From assembly GCA_002687715.1 (NCBI GenBank), contig NZBC01000225.1, positions 1 to 59,851 on the forward strand: a DNA stretch of 59,851 nucleotides. Reading direction: 5' to 3'. Numbering within the stretch: the stretch's first letter is position 1; every line of letters starts with the position of its first letter. The stretch is from Planctomycetota bacterium (GTDB lineage Bacteria; Planctomycetota; GCA-002687715). A program made the translations under genes and the position numbers. Shown here piece after piece: positions 25,981-34,229 of the stretch. The notes under the pieces are model-generated. The model was not told where the DNA came from, searched no databases, and saw only the letters and a program-made list of their open reading frames with translations.

Positions 25981-26071
25981 GAGAGCAAGAATGCAAGGAG
26001 AGCCCGGGAAACCAGGAGCAGAGACAGATCCGTCCTGGGTTCCGGGGCTCTCCTTCGTGTTTCCTGCTCTC
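25981..26071. repeat. dispersed hairpin element, family A copy 2 (probable bidirectional terminator)
   Basis: Lies between convergent 3' ends and touches the stop codon of the amidohydrolase gene. A 22-base arm at 25995-26016 pairs with 26034-26055 at 20 of 22 positions around a 17-base loop, and GAGAGCA (25981-25987) pairs with TGCTCTC (26065-26071) outside it. It is homologous to the element at 1229-1295, including the flanking words before AAGGAG and after CTCCTT. Confidence 0.75.
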
Positions 26072-27327
26072 TAGTGCGGTTTGACGAAGACGCCGCCGCC
26101 CTTCATGACGAACGCGACCTCGCGGTAGGCCGCGACGTCTTCGAGCGGGTTCTTGCGCAGTGCGATGAGGTCGGCGTGGCCGCCCTTGGCGATGCGGCCC
26201 AGCATTGCGTCGTCAAGGACCGCGGCTGCGTCGATCGTGGCCGATCGCAGTACGCGGGCGAGCGGCATGCCGTAGGCGTGCATCAACTCGAGTTCCCGGG
26301 CCTGGGTTCCGTGAGCGAAGACACCGACGTCGCTCCCGCACGCGATGTGCACGCCCGAGCTCAGCGCGCGCCGGAACATCGTCTTCGAGGTCTTGATCCG
26401 AGCGTGATCTGGTCGGCCGGGTCGCCAGCCGTTGTAGCGTGCGATGGCTTCCGACGCCGCAAGCGTCGGGCAGAGCGCGCAGCCTGTTGCCTTCATGAGG
26501 AGAAAGGTCTCGGTGCTGGCGAGGTAGCCGTGTTCGATGGTGCCTACCCCGGCCCGAACCGCGCGTCGGATCGCCTCGTCCGTGACCGCGTGGGCCGAGA
26601 CCTTCACCCCGGCGCTCGTCGCCTCCTGGACGATCGCGACCAGCTCGGTGTGCGAGAACGTGGGGGTCGAGGGGTCGCCTGGCTTACGGCGGTAGTCGGC
26701 GTACACCTTGATCCAGTCGGCGCCGGCCGCGATCTGCTCGCGTACGGCCTTGCGGCATCCGTCGACGCCGTCCGCGACCTGCGCGCCTTTGGGGATGTCC
26801 AGCCGCGGCGCGAATCCGGACGGTCCGTAGCAACCCGTCGCGACGATCGCGCGGGTGACGGCGACGATTCGCGGCCCCCGGATCAGGCCGGCGCGGATGC
26901 CGTCCCGGATCGCGACGTCTGCGAATCCGGCGCCCTCCGTCCCCAGGTCCCGCAGCGTGGTCCAGCCTGCCTCGAGGGTCCGGTTCGCGGCGACCACGCC
27001 TCGGATGGTCCGCAGCTCGAGCGACTCCTTCATCACCTGGTCGTTCCACGAGCGCCTGTCGTACGGATACAGCACCAGGTGCGAGTGGAGGTCGATGAGC
27101 CCCGGTACGAGCCAGCGGTCCTTCAGCTCGATGCGCCGCAGCGTGGCTCCGAACTCGTCGACGGGTGCGATCTGCGCGATCCGTCCGTCCCGCACCAAGA
27201 CCGCGTGGTCATCGATGAACTTCGAGGCGCTGGTGTCGAGCACTCGGGCGCCGGTGATCAGCACCTCCCGGGATTGCGCCACGACGGAAAGCGAGAGGAC
27301 GACGCCGATCAGGGTGGAGCGGATCAT
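26071..27327 (-). CDS. exported metal-dependent amidohydrolase
   Basis: A 418-residue amidohydrolase-superfamily enzyme of the imidazolonepropionase/prolidase-like group with a short signal peptide (IRSTLIGVVLSLSVVAQS). Metal-site motifs are in order: DLHSH (HxH), WIKVYADY (carboxylated Lys), VSAHAVTD, TIEHG and the CGSDVGV aspartate. C-terminal AxxxLG..GRIAKGGHADLIAL is the usual beta-sandwich return. ATG 27327 is preferred because it opens the signal peptide; an ATG six codons upstream is possible. The gene is divergent from the Rieske oxygenase, with start codons 16 bases apart. Substrate (cyclic amide or dipeptide type) not determinable. Confidence 0.88.
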   Translation of the reverse strand: MIRSTLIGVVLSLSVVAQSREVLITGARVLDTSASKFIDDHAVLVRDGRIAQIAPVDEFGATLRRIELKDRWLVPGLIDLHSHLVLYPYDRRSWNDQVMKESLELRTIRGVVAANRTLEAGWTTLRDLGTEGAGFADVAIRDGIRAGLIRGPRIVAVTRAIVATGCYGPSGFAPRLDIPKGAQVADGVDGCRKAVREQIAAGADWIKVYADYRRKPGDPSTPTFSHTELVAIVQEATSAGVKVSAHAVTDEAIRRAVRAGVGTIEHGYLASTETFLLMKATGCALCPTLAASEAIARYNGWRPGRPDHARIKTSKTMFRRALSSGVHIACGSDVGVFAHGTQARELELMHAYGMPLARVLRSATIDAAAVLDDAMLGRIAKGGHADLIALRKNPLEDVAAYREVAFVMKGGGVFVKPH

Positions 27328-27343
27328 GGGGGCGGAATGTAAC

Positions 27344-28450
27344 ATGGCGTTGATGGACGACGCCGACGTGATGAAACAGCTCTGGCGCTTCGATCCGGAC
27401 GTTCCGGTCGAGCGCGCGCACACGCCGCCCGGGTCGTGGTACACGACCCCTGAGTTTCACGACCTCGAACGCACCGTGTTCCTCGAGAGCTGGCAGGCCG
27501 TTGCCCGAACGGATCAGTTCGAGCGCGAAGGCGACTGCGTGACCGGCGTCCTCGCGGGCGAGCCGTGGGTCATCGTGTTCGGCGAGAACCGCCGTCTGCG
27601 CGCGTTCAAGAACGTCTGCGCGCACCATGCCGCGGAGGTCGTTCAGTGTGACGGCAATCTGGCCGAGCTCGTCTGTCCATACCACGGGTGGAAGTACGAC
27701 CTCGACGGACGACTCTCGAGCGCGCCGCGCATGGCCGGAGTCACGGAATTCGACCGAGACCAGGTCGGTTTGAAACCAATCGACATCGCGACGTGGGGGC
27801 CGCTCGTGTTCATCCGCTTCGGGGGCGATGCGGCGCCACCGGCGGACGCGCTCCTCGAGCTCACCGCCCGGCTCGACAAGACGGGTACCGATCGCCTCAC
27901 CTGGTGGGCGCGCCGCACGTTCGTCCTCGACTGCAACTGGAAGGTCTTCGTCGACAACTACCTCGACGGTGGCTACCACGTCGCCCATCTGCACCCGAAG
28001 CTCGCCTCGGAGCTCGACCTCGACACCTATCGACTCGACGCGTACGAGGACTTCTCGATCCAGACTTGCGGAGGCGGCGGTTTCGACGACCGGCTCGGCG
28101 ACGGCGCCATCTACGCGTGGATCTGGCCGAACCTCATGGTCAATCGCTACGGCCCTGTCCTCGACGTCAACATCGTCAGTCCCCTCGCCCCCGACAAGTG
28201 CGCCGTGATCTTCGACTGGTGGTTCGAGGATACCGAAGGCGCCGAAGCCGAGGAGTTCATCGCCGAAGCCATCGAGGAGAGTGTCCGCGTCCAGCACGAG
28301 GACGATGGCATCTGCGCGTCGGTTCAACGCGGACTCGCCTCGTCCGGCTACGACGCCGGTCGCTACTCTCCCCACCTCGAACACGCGATGTGGCGTTTTC
28401 ACCGCCGCCTCTGGGACGTCCTCCGCCGCGCGGCGAGCGATGGTGCCTAG
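27344..28450 (+). CDS. Rieske-type aromatic ring-hydroxylating / quaternary-amine oxygenase alpha subunit
   Basis: A 368-residue Rieske non-haem iron oxygenase. The [2Fe-2S] site is CxH (Cys92, His94) and CPYH (Cys111, His114); the mononuclear iron motif is NYLDGGYHVAHLH with His212 and His217. Architecture and wording (NWKVFVDNYLDGGYH, then HPKL) resemble choline/glycine-betaine monooxygenase and related alpha subunits. No reductase or beta subunit is adjacent. Start: ATG 27344 (G-rich stretch upstream) or ATG 27353. Its promoter must lie inside, or overlap, the divergent amidohydrolase gene. Substrate unknown. Confidence 0.87.
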   Translation: MALMDDADVMKQLWRFDPDVPVERAHTPPGSWYTTPEFHDLERTVFLESWQAVARTDQFEREGDCVTGVLAGEPWVIVFGENRRLRAFKNVCAHHAAEVVQCDGNLAELVCPYHGWKYDLDGRLSSAPRMAGVTEFDRDQVGLKPIDIATWGPLVFIRFGGDAAPPADALLELTARLDKTGTDRLTWWARRTFVLDCNWKVFVDNYLDGGYHVAHLHPKLASELDLDTYRLDAYEDFSIQTCGGGGFDDRLGDGAIYAWIWPNLMVNRYGPVLDVNIVSPLAPDKCAVIFDWWFEDTEGAEAEEFIAEAIEESVRVQHEDDGICASVQRGLASSGYDAGRYSPHLEHAMWRFHRRLWDVLRRAASDGA

Positions 28451-28460
28451 CGAGTGAAGG

Positions 28461-28649
28461 ACGGGCGCGGACTACCAGAGGGTGGGAAGCGATCTGCCCT
28501 GATGGGAGCGCGGACCTCCAGAGGCTGTGAGTCCAGCGTCGCTCGGGCCGAGCGCAGCCCGGATTGCGATTGATTCACAGCCTCCGGGTCCGCTCTGCGC
28601 CCGGACCCGGCTCCGCCGTCAGCGCGGACTTGGAGGTCCGCGCTCCCGG
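28461..28649. repeat. REP-like element, family B copy 2, with nested hairpin insertion
   Basis: First half GCGCGGACTACCAGAGGGTG (from 28466) and second half GGGAGCGCGGACCTCCAG (28504-28521) as in copy 1, ending with the arm 28626-28647. Relative to copy 1 a block of about 62 bases is inserted at 28522-28583, itself bounded by AGGCTGTGAGTC and GATTCACAGCCT and holding a CGCTCGGGCCGAGCG hairpin. The right arm runs into the 3' end of the HAD gene and supplies its stop codon. Confidence 0.85.
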
Positions 28650-29305
28650 AGGAGGTCGCTCAGTCCATCGACGACCGCGAACGGCTTCACCTTCACCAGC
28701 GTCTCTCGTGAATGCGCCCCCCACGTCACGCCGACCGCCCGGACTCCAGCATGGTGCGCCATCTCGAGGTCGAACGTCGTGTCGCCGATCATGATCGCGT
28801 CCTGTGGATCCGTGCGGGTGTCGCGAAGGAGATCGAGCATCATCTGCGGGTGGGGCTTCGACGGGGCCTGATCGGCGGTTGCGAAGGCGACGAAGTAACG
28901 GCGTAGATCGAGGGCGTCGAGTGTGCGGTCGAGGCCGACGCGGCTCTTGCTGGTCGCGACACCGAGCAGGGTGCCGGCCTCGAAGAGCCGATCGAGGATC
29001 TCGCGAACACCGAGGAACAGCGGCGGGTGGGATCGGGTCACCGCGGCGATGTAGTTGTCCCGGTAGTGCGACATGAAGACGTCGATGTCGCCGGGTGCGG
29101 AGTCGGGTCGCAGCGCTGGGAAGCTCGCCTTGATCGCGGAGCCTACGTAGTGGCGGATCGCGTCGTGGCCCGGCGAGCCGAAACCGCACTCGATCAGGGT
29201 CGCGTGCCAGGTGTCGACGATGATCTGGGTGGTATCGCAGAGCGTGCCGTCCATGTCGAAGACGACAAGGCGGGGGAGGGGGTCGAGCGGTGCGGGGGTC
29301 GGCAT
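28619..29305 (-). CDS. HAD-superfamily phosphatase, phosphoglycolate phosphatase-like
   Basis: A 228-residue HAD hydrolase. Motif I is VVFDMDGTLCDT (Asp17, Asp19), motif II ATSKS, motif III Lys in SKPHPQM and motif IV IGDTTFDLEMAHHAG; the helical cap is at about 30-95. This is the Gph/PgpA-like subgroup. It lies 10 bases after GlcF in the glycolate oxidase run, which supports 2-phosphoglycolate as substrate: phosphatase, then oxidase, gives glyoxylate. The last nine residues (RERGPPSPR) and the stop are encoded by the arm of a dispersed repeat, so the natural C-terminus appears remodelled. Confidence 0.85.
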   Translation of the reverse strand: MPTPAPLDPLPRLVVFDMDGTLCDTTQIIVDTWHATLIECGFGSPGHDAIRHYVGSAIKASFPALRPDSAPGDIDVFMSHYRDNYIAAVTRSHPPLFLGVREILDRLFEAGTLLGVATSKSRVGLDRTLDALDLRRYFVAFATADQAPSKPHPQMMLDLLRDTRTDPQDAIMIGDTTFDLEMAHHAGVRAVGVTWGAHSRETLVKVKPFAVVDGLSDLLRERGPPSPR

Positions 29306-29315
29306 GCGATGGTCG

Positions 29316-30536
29316 TCAGTCCAGGGGCGCGAGCTGCGCGGCGAGGAACGTCGCCGGATGGAGGACTTCCACGGCGAGGCCGCGTTCACGGACGCCCGTG
29401 CGCCACTGCATGATGCAGCCGGGGTTCCCGGTCAGCAACGTGCTGGCGCCGGTGCGCTCGAGCGCGTCCAGCTTCTCGTCGAGGATCTGCGCCGAGAGGT
29501 CCGGGTGATCGAGATTGTAGATGCCAGCGGCGCCGCAGCAGTGATCGGCGAGGTCCATCGGGACGAGGTCGAGGTCCTCGACACGGCGGAGGAGCTCGAG
29601 CGGCGCGGTCGCCTCTCGCTGGGCGTGGTGGAGGTGGCAAGGCGCGTCGTAGGTCACGCGGCCGGCGAACGGCGCGAACCGCAGTGCGTCGCCGTGGTCC
29701 ACGAGAAAGCGCGAGATGTCGACGACGCGGTCGGCGAGCACGGCGCCGCCCTCTTCGAGGAGGTGGGTCGCTCCCTGCATCCCGGCGGCGCAGCCGGAGC
29801 TGTTCATGACGATGGCGGAGATCTCGGGGCCGCCGAACGCATCGCGGTTCCGCGCGAGCAGGGTGCGCGTGGTGTCGAGATCGCCATCGTGTTCATGCAG
29901 CGCGCCGCAGCAGGTCTGGTTCTCGGGGACGACGACGTCGTAACCGGCGGCGGACAGCAGTCGCATCGTGTCCCGGTTCACGTCCTGGAAGAGGACGGAC
30001 ATGACACAGCCTTCGAGTACGGCGACCGTGCCTCGCGGGGAGCCCTGGGCGGCCAGGTGTCGGGGAAGCGGCCTGCGTTCGGACGCGGGCGGGATCTCGG
30101 GCAGGTACGACTCGAGCCGGCGCAGCCGCTTCGGTGCGATCCGCATCACGAAACGCAGGCCGGAGCGCTGCCAGAGCCGGAGCAGCCCGGCCAGGCGGTG
30201 GAGCTTCTCCCGGTTGCTCAGCTTCCCCATGAGATGACGGCGCCACCAGCCGCGCTGGCGCAGCTTGTGCCGCGTCTCGGCCATCACTTCGCCGAACCGG
30301 ACTCCGGACGGGCAGGCGGACTCACACGCGCGGCACACGAGACAGAGGTCGAGGTCCTCGACGAGATCGGGCGACGCATCGACGCGCTCTTCCATGACCG
30401 CGCGCATGAGGTAGATGCGTCCGCGCGGGTTGGCGCTCTCGCGTCCGAGATGCCGGTAGGTCGGGCAATGCTCGATGCAGAGTCCGCAGTGAACGCAGTC
30501 GAGGCTCGCGAGGTAGGCCGCCGTCTCGGAGCTCAT
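29316..30536 (-). CDS. glcF: glycolate oxidase iron-sulfur subunit
   Basis: A 406-residue electron-transfer subunit of glycolate dehydrogenase. Two ferredoxin-like 4Fe-4S motifs are complete: C14xxC17xxC20xxxC24 and C65xxC68xxC71xxxC75. Two CCG domains follow, each with a CCG core (CCGALHEHDGD and CCGAAGIYNL) and upstream Cys (EGCVMS, APCHLHH). Length and order match GlcF. Its ATG overlaps the GlcE stop by four bases. Electrons probably pass to the quinone pool. Confidence 0.94.
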   Translation of the reverse strand: MSSETAAYLASLDCVHCGLCIEHCPTYRHLGRESANPRGRIYLMRAVMEERVDASPDLVEDLDLCLVCRACESACPSGVRFGEVMAETRHKLRQRGWWRRHLMGKLSNREKLHRLAGLLRLWQRSGLRFVMRIAPKRLRRLESYLPEIPPASERRPLPRHLAAQGSPRGTVAVLEGCVMSVLFQDVNRDTMRLLSAAGYDVVVPENQTCCGALHEHDGDLDTTRTLLARNRDAFGGPEISAIVMNSSGCAAGMQGATHLLEEGGAVLADRVVDISRFLVDHGDALRFAPFAGRVTYDAPCHLHHAQREATAPLELLRRVEDLDLVPMDLADHCCGAAGIYNLDHPDLSAQILDEKLDALERTGASTLLTGNPGCIMQWRTGVRERGLAVEVLHPATFLAAQLAPLD

Positions 30537-31795
30537 CGCGTCACCTCGTAGCGTCCGGGATTCAGGACGTGATGAGGGTCGAGCGCCGTCATCAGCGTCC
30601 GCATGATGTTGGCGCCGCCCGGACGGGTGGACGGGAACAGCGCCAACCGTCGTTCGTGGAATCCCGGATCGGAAGGGCGATCTACCTGCGCGTGCAGGGG
30701 TTCCAGGTCGACACCGAGCGCAGCCTCCTCGACGGGGTCGAGCCAGGCGGGATCCTCGTGACGCAGGTCACAGATCCCGGTGCGCGCGTCGAGCACGACG
30801 TCTGCGCCGGGTGGGAGTCGTCGGCGCAGGATTTGGAGCAGATGGTCGCCTGCCCCCGGGAGGACTCCGAGTCGGAGGTGCGTCCCGGTGCGCGGAGCGC
30901 TGTCGTCGATCTCCCCGACGGCGTCTGGTGCGAGGACGTCGCGTTCGCCTGCAGCGAGATCGAGCGCCCAGCAAGCGTCGCCGAGCGCTTCGACCAGGTC
31001 CTCCTCGCCACGCAGGGTCGCCACCACCGCCGCGTTCGGGGGTTCGCCGAGTGAGCTCACGACATGCAGCGCGAAGAGATACGGCTGCGCGTGGTGGAGC
31101 GTCCTGGCCGCTTCCCACGCGTCTTCGAGCCGATCGAACCGCCAGCGCAGGCGGCAGGCCGACCGTTCGTCCGGACGGAGTCGCAACGTCAGCTCGGTGA
31201 TGATTCCGAGGACGCCGTGCGACCCGGTGTAGAGGCGGCACAGGTCGTACCCGGTGACGTTCTTGACCACGCGACCGCCCGAGTGGGAGACGCGGCCGTC
31301 TCCATGGACCACCTCCATGCCGAGCACCTGATCACGAACGGACCCGTAGGCGGACAGCACTGCACCTTCCGCCGCGCACGCGACGATGCCGCCGAGGGTC
31401 GCGCGCTCCGCGTGGGGCGGCGAGAAGGGGACGACTTGGCCGTGTTCGCCGACAGCGTCGCGGGCGTCAGCGAACCGCAGGCCCGGCTGCACGGTGAGGA
31501 CGAGGTCGTCGACGGCGTGCTCGACGATGGCGTCGAGGCGGGAGAGCGAGACCAGGATCGTCGGGCGCGAGTCGTCGGAACCGCATCGGGGCGCTGCGTC
31601 TCCGCCGACGGGCACGACCGCGGCGCCCGCTCCCACGGCGATGCGCATTACGCCTTGCACCTCCTCAGTCGTTGCGGGCGCGACCACGACGGCCGACGCG
31701 GGATGCACGTCCGAGAACGTCGCGAGGTCGTCGGCGACGTACTCGTCACCGACGAGGCTGCGCAATGCGGTGCGGGTGTCCCGACCGGCGATCAC
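30533..31795 (-). CDS. glcE: glycolate oxidase FAD-binding subunit GlcE
   Basis: A 420-residue FAD-binding PCMH-domain protein. The FAD-binding half runs from about 30 to 220 with PVGGDAAPRCG, TLGGIVACAAEGAVLSAYGSVRDQVLG and HGDGRVSHSGGRVVKNVTGYDLCRLYTGSHGVLGIITE-type order (split here by my description), typical of GlcE; the C-terminal region is short and ends LNPGRY. Start is a GTG at 31795 overlapping the GlcD stop (GTGA); end overlaps the GlcF start (ATGA). Such coupling supports equal production of the three subunits. Confidence 0.92.
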   Translation of the reverse strand: MIAGRDTRTALRSLVGDEYVADDLATFSDVHPASAVVVAPATTEEVQGVMRIAVGAGAAVVPVGGDAAPRCGSDDSRPTILVSLSRLDAIVEHAVDDLVLTVQPGLRFADARDAVGEHGQVVPFSPPHAERATLGGIVACAAEGAVLSAYGSVRDQVLGMEVVHGDGRVSHSGGRVVKNVTGYDLCRLYTGSHGVLGIITELTLRLRPDERSACRLRWRFDRLEDAWEAARTLHHAQPYLFALHVVSSLGEPPNAAVVATLRGEEDLVEALGDACWALDLAAGERDVLAPDAVGEIDDSAPRTGTHLRLGVLPGAGDHLLQILRRRLPPGADVVLDARTGICDLRHEDPAWLDPVEEAALGVDLEPLHAQVDRPSDPGFHERRLALFPSTRPGGANIMRTLMTALDPHHVLNPGRYEVTR

Positions 31796-33228
31796 GACGG
31801 CGCTCCCGGCAGTTGGTGTAGGGGCTTCACCTCGGCGCAGGCGCCCGGTGTCGGTAGCACCTTGCCCGGGTTCAACAGCTCACCGGGATTGAACGCGGCG
31901 CGCACGCGGCTCATCGTCTCGAGGTCGTCCGCAGAGAAGACCAGGTGCATGAATCCCTGCTTCTCGAGACCGATGCCGTGCTCGCCGGACAACGCTCCGC
32001 CCACGGAGAGGCAGAGGTCGATGATGCGACGTCCCGCTTCCACTACCCGCTCGACCTCTTGTGCGTTGCGTCCGTCGTAGGAGATGTTGGGGTGTAGATT
32101 GCCTTCGCCGGCGTGGAATACGTTGGCGAGCTGCAGGCCGAGCTCGTCGCAGATTTCACCGATGCGCGGCAGCACCTCGGGGAGCTTGGAGCGCGGCACG
32201 ACGGCGTCCTGTACGTAGAGGTCGGGGGCGAGTCGCCCCATCGCCCCGAACGCGCCCTTGCGCCCCTTCCAGAGGGCCTGGGCATGGTCGGCGTCCTTCG
32301 CGGCTTCGATCCCGATCGCGCCGACGTCCTGGAAGATGGCTTCGATGCGGCGGCGCTCGGCGGCGACCTGGGCAGGGTGTCCATCGAGCTCAACGAGGAT
32401 GACCGCGGTGGCGTCGGCAGGGTAGCCCGCCCGAAACACGCTCGCTTCGACCGCGGCGATGGTCCGGTCGTCGAGTGCTTCCAACGCGGAAGGGATGATC
32501 CCGGCCGCGATGATCTTCGAGACGGAGGAGCACGCGGCGGCCATGGTGTCGAACGTCGCGAGCAACGTCTCGACGCGTTCCGGCATGGGCACGAGACGGC
32601 AGGTGATCTCGGTCACGATACCGAGCGTGCCTTCGCTGCCGAGCATCACTCCTCGAAGGTCCAGGCCGGCGCTGCCACCTGCCACTGGCGACCCGAGGTC
32701 CATGATCTCGCCGTCGGGCATCACGCATCGCATGGCGAGGATGTGATTGGTGGTCGCGCCGTGCTTCAGGCAGTGCGGGCCGCCCGAGTTCTCCGCGACG
32801 TTCCCACCCAGGGTGCACACGATCTGACTCGATGGGTCGGGTGCGTAGGCGAGCCCGTGTTCACCGACCTCGGTGGAAAGGTGCGCGTTCACGACGCCCG
32901 GCTGCACGACCGCCAGCCGGTTCTCGACGTCGACGACGAGGATCGACTTCATCAGCGACAGCTCGATGACGATGCCACCGGGTGCGGGAATCGCCCCGCC
33001 GGAAAGACCCGTCCCGGCGCCGCGCGGCGTGAACGGCACCCCTAGGCGCACGCACGCGCGGACGACTTCCTGGACCTCCTCCGTCGTCTGCGGCAGCGCG
33101 ACCGCGACCGGCACGCTCTTGAAGTGGGTCAGGGCGTCACACTCGTAAGCAACGAGCTGTCCCGGACCCGAGAGGCAGCGCTCCCGGCCCAGCAGACGTT
33201 CCAGCTCCTGCACGATCGCATCCGACAC
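31792..33228 (-). CDS. glcD: glycolate oxidase catalytic subunit GlcD
   Basis: FAD-linked oxidase that converts glycolate (or D-lactate) to glyoxylate. The 478-residue product carries the PCMH FAD domain (FTPRGAGTGLSGGA, about 70-83; GGNVAENSGGPHCLKHG, about 137-153; MLGSEGTLGIVTE, about 192-204) and the FAD-oxidase C-terminal domain with NVFHAGEGNLHPN and SGEHGIG ending FNPGELLNPGK. The start is taken as GTG 33228, giving the standard GlcD length; the frame is open for another 110 codons but that part overlaps the upstream glycosyltransferase gene. Five bases separate it from that gene. Confidence 0.93.
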   Translation of the reverse strand: MSDAIVQELERLLGRERCLSGPGQLVAYECDALTHFKSVPVAVALPQTTEEVQEVVRACVRLGVPFTPRGAGTGLSGGAIPAPGGIVIELSLMKSILVVDVENRLAVVQPGVVNAHLSTEVGEHGLAYAPDPSSQIVCTLGGNVAENSGGPHCLKHGATTNHILAMRCVMPDGEIMDLGSPVAGGSAGLDLRGVMLGSEGTLGIVTEITCRLVPMPERVETLLATFDTMAAACSSVSKIIAAGIIPSALEALDDRTIAAVEASVFRAGYPADATAVILVELDGHPAQVAAERRRIEAIFQDVGAIGIEAAKDADHAQALWKGRKGAFGAMGRLAPDLYVQDAVVPRSKLPEVLPRIGEICDELGLQLANVFHAGEGNLHPNISYDGRNAQEVERVVEAGRRIIDLCLSVGGALSGEHGIGLEKQGFMHLVFSADDLETMSRVRAAFNPGELLNPGKVLPTPGACAEVKPLHQLPGAPS

Positions 33229-33233
33229 GGGCG

Positions 33234-34229
33234 TCAGGGTACCGGAGATTCGGTGCTTCCAGCGTTCGGGAGGAGACCGTGGAGGCGCGTACGGGGTAAT
33301 AGCCGTACTACCGCCGGGCGGATGGGGGGCGGCGTCAGGCTGAGCACGGTTCGCAGCGCGCGGATCTTCCAGCGCAGGCTCAGCGGTTTGATGTTCGACG
33401 CTGGCGGAACGATGGCAGCCGCTCCCTCGCGGTCGCCACGGCGAAGGCGGTGCCACGCCTGCTCCGCGCGACGGCGGTGACTCTGCTGGCGAACGAGCGT
33501 ACGGAGGGCTTCCGGGAGGTTGGAGTCGTCGGCGAGGCGGGTGAGGACGTCGGCCCACTCGGCGAGGAGCGGTTCGCGGTCGTGGGTGAGGTTTCGGTCG
33601 TGGACGCGGTAGCGGGCGATCTGGTGATCGTGGTGGCCGAAGGCGTGGTCGCGGGCGAGGCGGAGCCAGAGATCCCAGTCCTCCATCAGGTGGAGGTCAG
33701 GGTCGAAGCCGGCCGCGGCGTGGAAGGCGTCGGCTCTCAGCAGGATGGTCTCGATACCGATGAAGTTGCCGGCGATGAGGGAGACGAAGAGGTCGTCGGA
33801 CTGGCGGACCAGGTAGCGGCTGCGGCGGCCATGGTCCTTGCCGTCGGCGTCGACGAGGCGGGAGTCGCCGTGGACGAGGGGGTGGTCCGGGTGGTCGTCG
33901 AGCCAGGAGACCTGAGTGGTGAGGAAATCAGGCTCCCAGAGGTCGTCCTGGTCCAGGAAGGCGAGGTAGGGAGCGGTGGCGTGGGCGGCGCCGTGGTTGC
34001 GGGCGGCGGAGACCCCTGCGTTGGCCTGGGCGAGGACCCGGATCCGGTCGCCGAACGCGTCGAGGACCTCGCGACTGGCGTCGGTGCTGCCGTCATCGAC
34101 ACAGATCACCTCGCACGGGACGCCTCGTTGCGAGAGGGCGCTGTCGACGGCTGCGGCGAGGAACCGCTCGCCGTTGAAGACCGGGATGATCACGGAAGCC
34201 CGTGGGGGAGGCGAGGGCGTGTCGCTCAT
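33234..34229 (-). CDS. family 2 glycosyltransferase
   Basis: A 331-residue cytoplasmic GT-A glycosyltransferase. It opens ASVIIPVFNGERFL (about 11-24), with VDDGSTDASR (about 45-54), the LDQDDLWEPDF segment holding the metal-binding Asp pair (about 91-101) and a late EDWDLWLRLA motif (about 170-179) characteristic of GT2. The C-terminal 90 residues are basic and helical. The start ATG overlaps the stop of the upstream flippase gene (ATGA), so both act presumably in assembling one surface polysaccharide. Sugar donor not predictable. Confidence 0.9.
   Translation of the reverse strand: MSDTPSPPPRASVIIPVFNGERFLAAAVDSALSQRGVPCEVICVDDGSTDASREVLDAFGDRIRVLAQANAGVSAARNHGAAHATAPYLAFLDQDDLWEPDFLTTQVSWLDDHPDHPLVHGDSRLVDADGKDHGRRSRYLVRQSDDLFVSLIAGNFIGIETILLRADAFHAAAGFDPDLHLMEDWDLWLRLARDHAFGHHDHQIARYRVHDRNLTHDREPLLAEWADVLTRLADDSNLPEALRTLVRQQSHRRRAEQAWHRLRRGDREGAAAIVPPASNIKPLSLRWKIRALRTVLSLTPPPIRPAVVRLLPRTRLHGLLPNAGSTESPVP

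Noticed and set aside
31064..32080. Plus-strand frame opposite glcE/glcD
   Set aside because: Antisense to two clear FAD-oxidase subunits and lacks any domain.
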